The position numbers were made by a program, and so were the translations under genes. A model generated the notes under the pieces. The model had not been told where the DNA came from. It was given only the letters and a program-made list of their open reading frames with translations, and made no database searches. This document shows, piece after piece, positions 34,707 through 43,257 of a stretch of DNA of 64,000 nt; the stretch's first letter is position 1, and each line of letters starts with the position of its first letter. Source of the stretch: Onstottus_B arcticum (lineage in GTDB: Bacteria > Acidobacteriota > Blastocatellia > UBA7656); assembly GCA_038040485.1 (NCBI GenBank), contig JBBPIE010000010.1:62001-126000 (forward strand), given 5' to 3'.

Positions 34707-36371
34707 TCAGCCCATGTACCCGAGGCTCTTTAAACGCTCGATGATCTCTTCGTTCTCTTCGGGCAGGAACTGAACCTCGCTCGATTGCTCCGTGTTCGTT
34801 TGAGACGTCAGCCGCGGGTTCGCGTTCAGATATTCAGACGAGATCATTTCGGTGAGCACCTGTCCGTCCAGATCATCCGGCAGCGGCCGGCCCATCAAGT
34901 AAAGCAAGGTCGGCGTCACGTCCTCGATCCGCGCGGCCTTGGCTTGCGTTGCAGGCTTCACGGCCCCGCCGCCGCTCGCAATCAGCACTCCGTTCATCCG
35001 ATGGCAGCCCGATATGCCGAACGCGTCCACCATAAACTGGTTCGAGGTGAAGTCGGCGTTGCCCAGCGCAAGGTAGCGCATGTCGCGCGGCAGGAACGCG
35101 ATGTCAGGCGCGTCGGAAACTCGCGGCCCGTGGTAGACCTGCTCGCGGCGAAACACTTTGTCGGCCCACGCTTCGCCAGTCGCTGGATCCTCGAGAGCCT
35201 TCAACCTCGCGACGATCGCTTCACACACCGAATCGTAGTCGCGCTCTTCCACTGCGCCGTTGGGCTCGCGCCCCTTGAGGTTTACGTATATCTGTCCGTA
35301 GTTCCCCTTCGAGAACGCGACGCTTCGATTCCAATCGACGTCGTTGAACGAGAGAAACAACCTGCTCAACAGGTTTGAAGCGCCCGGTTGATTGCTGACT
35401 CCGCGTGATGGGCGCAGCGCGAGCGGGAGCTTCTTGATCAGCTTGAATGCAAGCTCGGGAGTCAGCCCCAGATTGAACATCGTCTGCTTGATGCGCGTCA
35501 TTGGATCACGCTTCAACTTGAGAAAACCTTCCTGCAAAAGCCAGATGTTGAACGAGCAGTATTTGTGCGCGGGCCCGAAACCATGATCCGAAGCGACGCA
35601 CACCAACGCTCCTTCACCGGCAAGCTCAACAAGCCGCCCGACGATTTCATCGACCCGATCGAAATATGCGTACACCCGTTCGCGATAGAGCCGCGCCTCC
35701 CGCTCGTCATGGCGCGGATGAGCCTCGTCGATGATATGCCACAGCTCGTGCTGAATCCTGTCCGTGCCCCAGAAGTACTGAAAGAACGCGTCCCATTCGT
35801 AGCTAGTCATCAAGTACTCGCTGACCTTCGCCTTGTATTCAAGCTCGTCGAACAACTCGTCGAGCACGCCTTCGACATTTCGGTTCGCGTAAGTCTGCGA
35901 CAGGTGCAGGCGGTAGGGACCAAACTTCTCTTCGATCTCCGAAAGCAGCGAAGCGGGAAATGTGAAGTCTCTTCTTCCGCGCGGGGTCATGAAGTCCGCG
36001 ATCATCAGCCCGTTGACTTCGTGAGGCGGATAGGTGCACGGGAAGTTGTGAACGACGACTCGCTCGCCCGCGTCCGACAGCAGGTCCCAGATTGCGTGCC
36101 CCTGTCTGAACGAAGCGTTCACAGCGAGTTCACGCTTCGAGTCGTGGTCCAGTCGAACGAACTCGAAGATGCCGTGTTTGCCCGGGTTCTTACCCGTCAT
36201 AAACGACGACCAGGCGACTGCGGTGATCGGAGGGAAAGTGGTTATGAGATCGGCTCGCGCGCCTCGTGCAATCAACGCCGCGAGGTTCTTCAAACGACCT
36301 TTTTCAATCAACGGATCCAGAACGTCAAATGAGGCGCCGTCCAAACCAATGACTAACAATTTCTTTTTCAT
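34707..36371 (-). CDS. Alkaline-phosphatase-superfamily phosphohydrolase (COG3379-like), copy 1
   Basis: The 554-residue protein begins without a signal peptide (MKKKLLVIGLDGASFDVLDP). Likely active-site residues are Asp11, Thr50 (FPPITAVAW) as nucleophile, TDRIQHELWH, ASDHGFGP and GCHRMNGV, which fit a two-metal phosphodiesterase or phosphotransferase. The C-terminus is an acidic linker plus the tail ERLKSLGYMG, shared with the copy at 53862. It is the first gene of the left - strand glycan operon. Enzymes of this kind occur in surface-glycan loci of several phyla, but the substrate is not established. Cytoplasmic location is inferred from the N-terminus. Confidence 0.82.
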   Translation of the reverse strand: MKKKLLVIGLDGASFDVLDPLIEKGRLKNLAALIARGARADLITTFPPITAVAWSSFMTGKNPGKHGIFEFVRLDHDSKRELAVNASFRQGHAIWDLLSDAGERVVVHNFPCTYPPHEVNGLMIADFMTPRGRRDFTFPASLLSEIEEKFGPYRLHLSQTYANRNVEGVLDELFDELEYKAKVSEYLMTSYEWDAFFQYFWGTDRIQHELWHIIDEAHPRHDEREARLYRERVYAYFDRVDEIVGRLVELAGEGALVCVASDHGFGPAHKYCSFNIWLLQEGFLKLKRDPMTRIKQTMFNLGLTPELAFKLIKKLPLALRPSRGVSNQPGASNLLSRLFLSFNDVDWNRSVAFSKGNYGQIYVNLKGREPNGAVEERDYDSVCEAIVARLKALEDPATGEAWADKVFRREQVYHGPRVSDAPDIAFLPRDMRYLALGNADFTSNQFMVDAFGISGCHRMNGVLIASGGGAVKPATQAKAARIEDVTPTLLYLMGRPLPDDLDGQVLTEMISSEYLNANPRLTSQTNTEQSSEVQFLPEENEEIIERLKSLGYMG

Positions 36372-36518
36372 GATCGGGGGTGAAGCTAATGACTATACTT
36401 GGCTGTGAGCGGTTTCTTCAACCGATGGCTTGACAGCCAAAGAGTCAACTTCTACGATTCGGGTGCCTGCAAAAAACATATCAACGGAGCTTCAAACTGC
36501 CTTCTCCCAAGGGCTCTC

Positions 36519-36617
36519 TTCGCCACCAAGACACAAAGACACGAAGCTGCACCAAGTCAGTGATTGGAGATGTTGTGGCCTTTGTGCTCCTTCCTGCCTT
36601 TGTGTCTTGGTGGCGAT
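36519..36617. repeat. Inverted repeat TCGCCACCAAGACACAAAG
   Basis: Arms of 19 bases at 36520-36538 and 36598-36616 are complementary; the interior has further, weaker pairing of ACACGAAG/CTTTGTG units. It lies in the 300-base divergent spacer 36372-36671, where both flanking operons must have their promoters. I could not pick out reliable -35/-10 boxes. The repeat at 52795 is of the same sequence type. Confidence 0.85.
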
Positions 36618-36671
36618 GAAATGGTTCTTTGGCAGCCAGCAAGAGGAACCTGGACGTTTATTGAGGTATCA

Positions 36672-38966
36672 ATGTCTGGATTCGCAGCACACGACGCTTC
36701 CGAGAACGGCTCAGTCAGAGACCAGGCGCGACTCGATCTGCCTCGGTCGCTGCGCGATTGGGCGCTGGCGGGGATGGCGGCGGTGTTGCTGCTCAGCGCG
36801 GTCGAGTGGATCGACGTGGCTTTCAAGTTGACCGATGTCTTCACGTCTATTCCCGAGCGCGCGGCCTTCACCGTTTATTTCAGTCTCAACCTGCTGAGTG
36901 GCGCGGTAATCGGCCTTGTCGCCGGCCTGCTTGCGGGATTGGCCTCCGTTGCAAAACGCAAACTCGAGACGGTGCTTGCTCGCGGCAACGAACTGCGACG
37001 CTGGCATAAGCTTACGGCCGGGGGCGTAGTCGCGGCGACGATCGCGGCGGTGCTGCATCAACTGCCGGAGGTGCGAAGCTACGTCACCGGATTGATCATC
37101 GAAGCGCAAAAGCTGCCGTATCTTTATGGGCGCCTGCTCCGTTTTGAAAGCGTCCTGTCTTATCTGATTCTCTTCGGAATGGTGATCGCGTGCGGAGCGA
37201 TATGGTGGCTGGCGACCAATGCTGAGCTGCTGCGGCGCTGGCAGCACGCGAGCTGGCTGGCCGGGCTGACGCTGGTGATGCTGGCGGCTTACTATGTCGA
37301 CTCGCGCTATCAAGTCCAGCTTTACGAGTACACGCTGCATCGCACGATGTTCCTGGTTGCGATGGCGGCAGCGATGGCGCTCATCGCGAGCTCCTACAAT
37401 GCATCGCCTCGCGCGCGTTCGCTTCTGAAGTCGCCGTCTCGGCAATTCTTAGGCCTGGCCGGCGTTGCTGGAGTTGTCCTGCTGAGTTCGGTGGTATTCA
37501 CCTTCGTTCACTTTGGAAAGAATCAGAATCTCAAGGCGCAGATCCTATTGCGCACGACCCAGGCAAAGCAACACATCCGCCTAGCACAGTGGGTGTTGGA
37601 TTTCGACCGCGACGGTTACTCGGCGCTGCTTGACGGCGGCGATCGGGATGACTGGCGGGCCGACATCAACCCCGGCCGGATCGAGATAGTAGACGACGGC
37701 ATCGACAACAACCTGCTCGGAGGCGATTTGACGGAACCGGTCATCAAAGACTGGTTTAGCCGACGCCTCGCGCTCAACCAACCGCCCGCGGCCGCGCCTA
37801 ACCGATTGAACGTCGTCTACATCTTCATCGACACGCTGCGCGCCGATCATTTGAGCTGCCAGGGTTATCCTCGCAACACCTCGCCTAACATAGACCGGCT
37901 TGCTGCTCGTTCCGCGTTATTCGAAAACGCCTTGAGCCCTTCGGCTAACACCTTCGAGTCCGCGGCCCGCTTCATGAAATCATCCTACTGGGATGCGCAG
38001 GTGGAAAGCTGGACCGAGGTGTTGGCGCGCAACGGCTACGACGTTCTCCTTTTCCCGGAGCGCCGGCTTGGGATGCTGAACCGCTATGTCAAAGGCGCCC
38101 GCGTAGTGCAAGACGCAAAAGGCAAGCTTATCAGCGGAACCATTGACGTCGCGATCGACACGCTTGGCGCGCTGCCGCCGAACCGCCCGTTCTGCGCTTA
38201 CATCTACGCCGTTGAGCCGCACCGGCCGTATGCCTGGCACAAGGAGTTCGACTTCGGATCGGCGCTCATCGATCTGTACGACAGCGAAATCGCGTTCACC
38301 GATCATCACCTCGGCCGCCTGTTCGACTGGCTTGAAACCAGCGGGCGAATGCGGGACACGATGATCGTAGTGATGTCCGATCACGGCGAATCGTTCGGCG
38401 AGCGCGGGGTCTACCGACACTCGTCGCAGCTCTTCAATGACCAAACTCATGTGCCGTCAATTTTTTATCTCCCCGGCGTTGAGCCCCGCCGCGTGGCCGA
38501 CTACGTCAGCACGATTGATTTGGGCACAACCATCCTTCACGCCGCCGGAATCGCTTCTCCGGATCAGTACGCGGGCGTAACGCTGCTGCCACTGATGCGC
38601 GGCGAAGCGTTCGAACATCCTGAGATCTACGGCGAACAGACTCTCATGGAAAAGGAATTTCCAAACATCCGCCCGGAGGACTACCCGCAGCCGGTGAACA
38701 AGAAGTACATGATCGTCACGCAAGAAGGCTACAAGTTGATTCTGGATCGAAACTACTGGGTTTTTCAGCTATTCGACCTGAAGACCGATCCCTTCGAACT
38801 GCACAACCTCGCCAGCGAAAAGCCGAAACGGTTCGATCATCTCGAACAGCGGCTTGGGCGGTTCATCGACATTGTGACCGTCAGCCGCCCAGCCAATGCG
38901 GATGAGGCGAAGTACAATCTCAACTTGAAGGAAGCTGACGACACGAGCGAAGACACTGACAACTGA
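36672..38966 (+). CDS. Membrane sulfatase-like transferase with MopE-like metal loop, copy 1
   Basis: The 764-residue protein starts at 36672 (GAGG five bases upstream); the longer open frame comes from the repeat. Residues about 30-300 hold five or six membrane helices. A loop near 309-350 (DFDRDGYSALLDGGDRDDWR, then INPGRIEIVDDGIDNN) resembles the MopE-type putative metal-binding motif but without its usual Cys. The catalytic domain from about 375 has VVYIFIDTLRADHL, VVMSDHGESFGERG and YGEQTL. Thr427 (SANTFESA) takes the nucleophile position, as in LtaS/EptA, instead of CxPxR. It probably moves a phospho-group onto a surface glycan or lipid outside the membrane. Confidence 0.82.
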   Translation: MSGFAAHDASENGSVRDQARLDLPRSLRDWALAGMAAVLLLSAVEWIDVAFKLTDVFTSIPERAAFTVYFSLNLLSGAVIGLVAGLLAGLASVAKRKLETVLARGNELRRWHKLTAGGVVAATIAAVLHQLPEVRSYVTGLIIEAQKLPYLYGRLLRFESVLSYLILFGMVIACGAIWWLATNAELLRRWQHASWLAGLTLVMLAAYYVDSRYQVQLYEYTLHRTMFLVAMAAAMALIASSYNASPRARSLLKSPSRQFLGLAGVAGVVLLSSVVFTFVHFGKNQNLKAQILLRTTQAKQHIRLAQWVLDFDRDGYSALLDGGDRDDWRADINPGRIEIVDDGIDNNLLGGDLTEPVIKDWFSRRLALNQPPAAAPNRLNVVYIFIDTLRADHLSCQGYPRNTSPNIDRLAARSALFENALSPSANTFESAARFMKSSYWDAQVESWTEVLARNGYDVLLFPERRLGMLNRYVKGARVVQDAKGKLISGTIDVAIDTLGALPPNRPFCAYIYAVEPHRPYAWHKEFDFGSALIDLYDSEIAFTDHHLGRLFDWLETSGRMRDTMIVVMSDHGESFGERGVYRHSSQLFNDQTHVPSIFYLPGVEPRRVADYVSTIDLGTTILHAAGIASPDQYAGVTLLPLMRGEAFEHPEIYGEQTLMEKEFPNIRPEDYPQPVNKKYMIVTQEGYKLILDRNYWVFQLFDLKTDPFELHNLASEKPKRFDHLEQRLGRFIDIVTVSRPANADEAKYNLNLKEADDTSEDTDN

Positions 38967-39008
38967 CGACGCGGGCCAGGCCATCAAGGTCCTATTGATA
39001 CAGGGGAG

Positions 39009-39497
39009 ATGATGATCAGACTCGAAGAAGGCGACAGGTGTTTCAACTATCGAGTAGTCGGCGTGGCCATTCACGAGAATTCCGTCCTCTTACATCAAGC
39101 TGAAGGAGAGAACTTTTGGACCTTGCCGGGCGGAAGGGCAGAATTTGGAGAAACCGCCGAGCATACACTTAAGCGGGAGATGCTGGAAGAAACCGGTATT
39201 GAAGTTGAAGTCGTTCGCTTGTTGTGGTTCGTCGAGAATTTTTTCGACTATGCAGATAAGCACTATCATGAAATATCGCTTTTCTTCCTGATGCGACTTC
39301 CGGCCGAATGCGAGTATCTGGCTCAGCCAGGTCCATTCGAAGGTGAAGACAAGGAAGGAGAGGTGAAGCTAATGTTTCAATGGTTTCCCCGGCAGCAGGA
39401 CGTGCTCGCGAACCTTCCGCTGCTTCCTTCCTTTTTACAAACGGCCGTTCAAACACTGCCTGAGTCGGTTCAGCATGTTGTTCACTCGGGGAAATGA
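39009..39497 (+). CDS. NUDIX hydrolase
   Basis: These 162 residues contain a full Nudix box (GGRAEFGETAEHTLKREMLE followed by ETGIE), matching Gx5Ex7REUxEExGU. The N-terminus RLEEGDRCFNYRVVGVAIHE is that of the COG1051/ADP-ribose-pyrophosphatase-like subgroup. It would hydrolyse a nucleoside diphosphate linked to another moiety, perhaps a nucleotide sugar given the neighbours. It lies 42 bases after the membrane transferase and 12 bases before a GT-C gene. GGGGAG directly precedes two adjacent ATGs; the second, at 39012, may be used. Confidence 0.88.
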   Translation: MMIRLEEGDRCFNYRVVGVAIHENSVLLHQAEGENFWTLPGGRAEFGETAEHTLKREMLEETGIEVEVVRLLWFVENFFDYADKHYHEISLFFLMRLPAECEYLAQPGPFEGEDKEGEVKLMFQWFPRQQDVLANLPLLPSFLQTAVQTLPESVQHVVHSGK

Positions 39498-39509
39498 AGC
39501 ATTCCGACT

Positions 39510-41114
39510 ATGGGTATCATTCAAGATCACGATGAACCGGCGCTCTGCGCAGACTCAAAGCATTCAAGGATGAGTTGCTGGATACTGCTGGGCATCATTG
39601 CTGTTGCGCTTGTCTTTCATCTTTGGGGGATCAAGCGCAATCTCCCGTTTATGCCGGAGCCGGACGAAAAGGCATTCGTTACGCCAGCCGTGCGCATAGC
39701 CGCCTCGGGAGACCTGGACCCTGGCTGGTTTGGCCATCCTGGCTCCACCGTCATCTACCCGCTTGCAGGCGTTTATCACATTTGGAATTCGCTTGCGCAC
39801 GGCGGCCGGCTGTTGCGCTCTGATCCGGAGTTGCAGGCCAGGTTTGATTCCGCACCAGGAGAGTTCTATCTCATCGGCAGGCTACTTGCGATCTCCTACG
39901 CAATCGCAAGCTTGCCGCTCATCTACCTTTTGGGAAGGCGCATTTTCGACTGGCGAGTCGGCCTGATTGCAGCATGGTTTTCTGCGCTCACTCCGCTCGC
40001 GGTGTCTTACGCGAAGACCGTTCGCTCAGACAGCGCAGCAGTTTTTTTCGGAGTTCTCGCTTTGTGGCTTTGTCTCAGAGTCTACGATCGTCCATCCACC
40101 AGAAATCAAGTCGCGACTGGCGCGGCAGTTGGGCTAGCTATCGCCACCCGTTACTTCATGGCCGCATTGATCCCTGTCTTGCTTGCCGTGGATGGCCTGA
40201 TCTTTTGGCGAAAGAGAACTCATCGCGAAATCCCAGGCTCTCTCTGGATTGGAGTGGCCGCGGGTTTGTTGGCGATTGCTGTGGCTTTCGTTGTAACTAC
40301 GCCGTACCTTCTGCTTCGTTTAACGACCGCGGTCAATGATCTGCAGTTTGAAGCGCGAGATACGGCGATAGGCACATCAGGATCTCGCACCGGCAACTTC
40401 TTCTGGTATCTCACAACCGGAATACCAATGAGCGTGCCCTGGCCTCAATTGGTTCTGGCAGTCGTTGGCATCGGCTTGGCGATAAGGAAACGGACCCCTC
40501 CGCCTATGTTGCTGCTGGGAATGGTGACAGTGTTTTTGTTTGAAATCAGCCTCATGCTTCAGCACGTGGAGCGGTGGCTCGTTCCGATCTTACCGTTGTT
40601 TTCGGTGCTTGCAGCCTACGCGCTAAGCGTGGTGATCGACCATTCGTCCACTCGCTTCCACCTTTCGCTGCGAGCGCGACAAGCCCTCTTCGCAGCAAGC
40701 CTCGCGCTGGTCTCTGCGTGGTCAATCTATCAATTGGTGCGGCTCGACATTCGACATTCGAGTCCGAGCACGCCGATACTTGCGCGGGACTGGATCATTG
40801 AGAATCTGGAGCCTGGCAGCCGCATCGCCCTCGACCGATTCACTGCACCGCTCACCGAGACAGACTTCGTTGTCTCCAAACATCGCGGGCTGGCGCGGAA
40901 TCGCACGCTCGATTATTACTACCGGGAAGGATATCGCTATATTGTGGCGAGCAGCGCGATGTATGACGCATATATGGCCGAGCGGGATCTGTACAGATCT
41001 GAAGCAGAGTTTTACTCGCGTCTGTTTGATGAGGGTCGACTGCTTCAAGAGTTTGTTCCGTCCCCGAGCCGCGATGGTTCTGTGATTCGCATCTACGAGT
41101 TGAAACGCGATTAG
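39510..41114 (+). CDS. GT-C type membrane glycosyltransferase (GT39-like)
   Basis: The 534-residue polytopic protein has FMPEPDEKAFVTPAVRIAAS after the first helix, giving the PDE acidic motif of GT39-type enzymes. GHPGSTVIYPLAGVYHIW, DWRVGLIAAWFSALTPLAVS and RSDSAAVFFGVLALWLCLRV are typical of this family, and a soluble C-terminus follows. It would use a polyprenyl-phosphate sugar on the periplasmic side. A later ATG at 39570 (MSCWILLGI) is a possible alternative start. Confidence 0.84.
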   Translation: MGIIQDHDEPALCADSKHSRMSCWILLGIIAVALVFHLWGIKRNLPFMPEPDEKAFVTPAVRIAASGDLDPGWFGHPGSTVIYPLAGVYHIWNSLAHGGRLLRSDPELQARFDSAPGEFYLIGRLLAISYAIASLPLIYLLGRRIFDWRVGLIAAWFSALTPLAVSYAKTVRSDSAAVFFGVLALWLCLRVYDRPSTRNQVATGAAVGLAIATRYFMAALIPVLLAVDGLIFWRKRTHREIPGSLWIGVAAGLLAIAVAFVVTTPYLLLRLTTAVNDLQFEARDTAIGTSGSRTGNFFWYLTTGIPMSVPWPQLVLAVVGIGLAIRKRTPPPMLLLGMVTVFLFEISLMLQHVERWLVPILPLFSVLAAYALSVVIDHSSTRFHLSLRARQALFAASLALVSAWSIYQLVRLDIRHSSPSTPILARDWIIENLEPGSRIALDRFTAPLTETDFVVSKHRGLARNRTLDYYYREGYRYIVASSAMYDAYMAERDLYRSEAEFYSRLFDEGRLLQEFVPSPSRDGSVIRIYELKRD

Positions 41115-41146
41115 ACTGGCAGCTCCTTCTTACAACAGCTCAAACC

Positions 41147-42904
41147 ATGAAACCCAAATCCGATCAGAATCATAGCGACGCGCACAATCCCAGTCAGGCG
41201 CCGCCGTGGCTGGGGTTTCTGGTCGATCCGGTTTCGCGAGCATTCGACTTTCGAACAGTGTTCTGGCTAGTCTTGAGCCTTGTCTTTTCGATGGTGTACG
41301 CCTCGCGAGCGATGCGGCAGGCCTTCGGCAGTCCGTACGTGCTGCAAGATGACTGGCGCGACCACGTGTTCTGGATGGCGCGCTTCGTAGACCCGGATTT
41401 GTTCCCGCGCGATCTGATCGCGGACTATTTCCAATCGCTCGCCCCGGCCGGATACGCGATGCTCTATCGGGCAGCCGCGAGTCTGGGCCTGGAACCGTAC
41501 GCCTTCGCCAAGCTCTTGCCGATGACTCTGGGCCTGACAACGACCGGCTTGTGCTTTGCAGTTTCAATGCAGATTCTTCGCGTTCCAGCCGCAGCGTTCG
41601 CCGGCGCTCTGATGCTGAACCAAAGCCTCTGGATGCGTAATGGCCTGGTGTCTGCAACGCCCAGAGCGTTCCTCTCCCCGTTGTTCCTCGCTTTCATGTT
41701 CTTCGTGGTGCGCGGGTCGCTATTGCCTGCGCTCGGGATGATCGCGCTGATGGGGTTGTTCTTTCCCCCGATCATGTTCATAGCTGTCGGAGTCGTGCTG
41801 CTTCGGGTCGTGCGCTGGGAGAAGATGAGGCCTCGCTTGTCGCGAGAGCGCCGCGACTACCTAGCCTGTGCCGCCGCTCTGGCGGTGGCTGCGCTGGTGA
41901 TTCTGCCTTACGCCTCGAACACATCCTTGTTCGGCCCGGTTGTGACTGCCGCCGAAGCGAGACTGATGCCCGAGTTCCTGCCCAGGGGCCGCGTGGTTGT
42001 GTTTCGCGAAGGCTTCTTGAGTTACTGGTTCACCGGCAACCACACGGGAATGTTCACCTCGGGCGTCTTTGCTCCGATAACAATGTGCCTGGCGTTCTTA
42101 CTCCCGCTGATGTTTGTTTTTCACCGGCGCTTTCCTTTGATGGGTCGCATCTCGAACGGCATCGAAGCTTTTCCCCGGATCATCCTGGCTTCGGTTGGGA
42201 TGTTCCTCGCAGCTCACCTCCTGTTGTTCAGGCTGTTTCTGCCGAGCCGGTTTACGGTCAGCACCTTCCGTATCGTGTTTGGGCTGGCCGCCGGGGTCTC
42301 CGCGATCGTATTGCTCGACGCCGTCTTTCAATGGGCGCGCCGGCGATCCTTGGTGGCCGCCGCTTCAGCCGCGCTGCTGGGAGTCGTCTTGATTTTGTAC
42401 CCGGTAGAAGTGGATTCGAGATACAAGACTGGCACCGCGCCTCAGCTCTATGAGTTTCTCGCGCACGAGCCCAAGGACACTCTCGTAGCCGGTCTATCGG
42501 ATGAAACGGACAACCTGCCGATCTTCGCCCGGCGCTCAATCCTGGTTGGGCGCGAGACGGCTGTTCCATTTCATAAGGGCTACTACGATCAGATACGGCA
42601 GCGAGCCATTGATCTGATCAATGCTCAATACAGCGCCGACCTGACAGAGTTGCAGAGTTTCATTCGGAAGTATGGAGTCGCCTACTTGCTGGTTGATCGC
42701 GAAGCGTTCACGCCCGATTATCTCGCGCGCGACAAATGGATCATGCAGTTTCAACCGGCCGCCGGCGATGCGATAGCACGACTGAAGCAAGGAGTTGAGC
42801 CGGCCTTATCCAGGCTCATGGAGCGGTGCTCTCAGCTCGAGACAAACGGAATGGTGCTCTTGTCTGCGGAATGCATCTTGAAAGCTTCGCCGGAAGATCG
42901 ATGA
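41147..42904 (+). CDS. Polytopic membrane protein, probable GT-C-like
   Basis: The 585-residue protein has about ten helices, and YVLQDDWRDHVFWMARFVDP in the first large loop could supply the acidic catalytic residues. A soluble C-terminus (LVAGLSDETDNLPIFARRSI, KYGVAYLLVDREAFTPDYLA) resembles the C-terminal part of GT-C-like proteins that end in 'VxYLLVDR'. No closer family is recognised. It lies 32 bases after the preceding GT-C gene in the same operon. Confidence 0.72.
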   Translation: MKPKSDQNHSDAHNPSQAPPWLGFLVDPVSRAFDFRTVFWLVLSLVFSMVYASRAMRQAFGSPYVLQDDWRDHVFWMARFVDPDLFPRDLIADYFQSLAPAGYAMLYRAAASLGLEPYAFAKLLPMTLGLTTTGLCFAVSMQILRVPAAAFAGALMLNQSLWMRNGLVSATPRAFLSPLFLAFMFFVVRGSLLPALGMIALMGLFFPPIMFIAVGVVLLRVVRWEKMRPRLSRERRDYLACAAALAVAALVILPYASNTSLFGPVVTAAEARLMPEFLPRGRVVVFREGFLSYWFTGNHTGMFTSGVFAPITMCLAFLLPLMFVFHRRFPLMGRISNGIEAFPRIILASVGMFLAAHLLLFRLFLPSRFTVSTFRIVFGLAAGVSAIVLLDAVFQWARRRSLVAAASAALLGVVLILYPVEVDSRYKTGTAPQLYEFLAHEPKDTLVAGLSDETDNLPIFARRSILVGRETAVPFHKGYYDQIRQRAIDLINAQYSADLTELQSFIRKYGVAYLLVDREAFTPDYLARDKWIMQFQPAAGDAIARLKQGVEPALSRLMERCSQLETNGMVLLSAECILKASPEDR

Positions 42905-42983
42905 GGCTGGTGGTCAAGGACAACCGATGCGGGTTCGCTCGGGTGCGCGTCAGATTTTCGCGGGCAGCGCCTCTGAGGGACCT

Positions 42984-43165
42984 CATACCCACCTCGTGAG
43001 AGGTGGGTTGCTGATGCTGTAGGCTACGAGCACCGCCGCCGCGTCATACCCACCTCGTGAGAGGTGGGTTCCTGATGCTGTAGCCTTCGAGCGAACCATT
43101 TTTGATCGGTAGCGTCTCATCGCAGGCTGGAGCATCACCGACCCACCTCTCACGAGGTGGGTATG
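42984..43165. repeat. Repeats of CATACCCACCTCGTGAGAGG
   Basis: Two direct copies (42984-43008, 43045-43069) and one inverted copy (43141-43165) of a 25-base element are present. Each is itself a palindrome (ACCCACCTC...GAGGTGGGT). They fill the 353-base spacer 42905-43257 between two + strand genes; nothing else is seen there. Confidence 0.92.
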
Positions 43166-43257
43166 CGCGAAAAGATGACGCGCACCCGGCTTCCTTGACA
43201 GGCTGGAATGCCGCTCTCTACGATAACTCCTCTCCAGTTTCAACGTAGGAGCATTCA

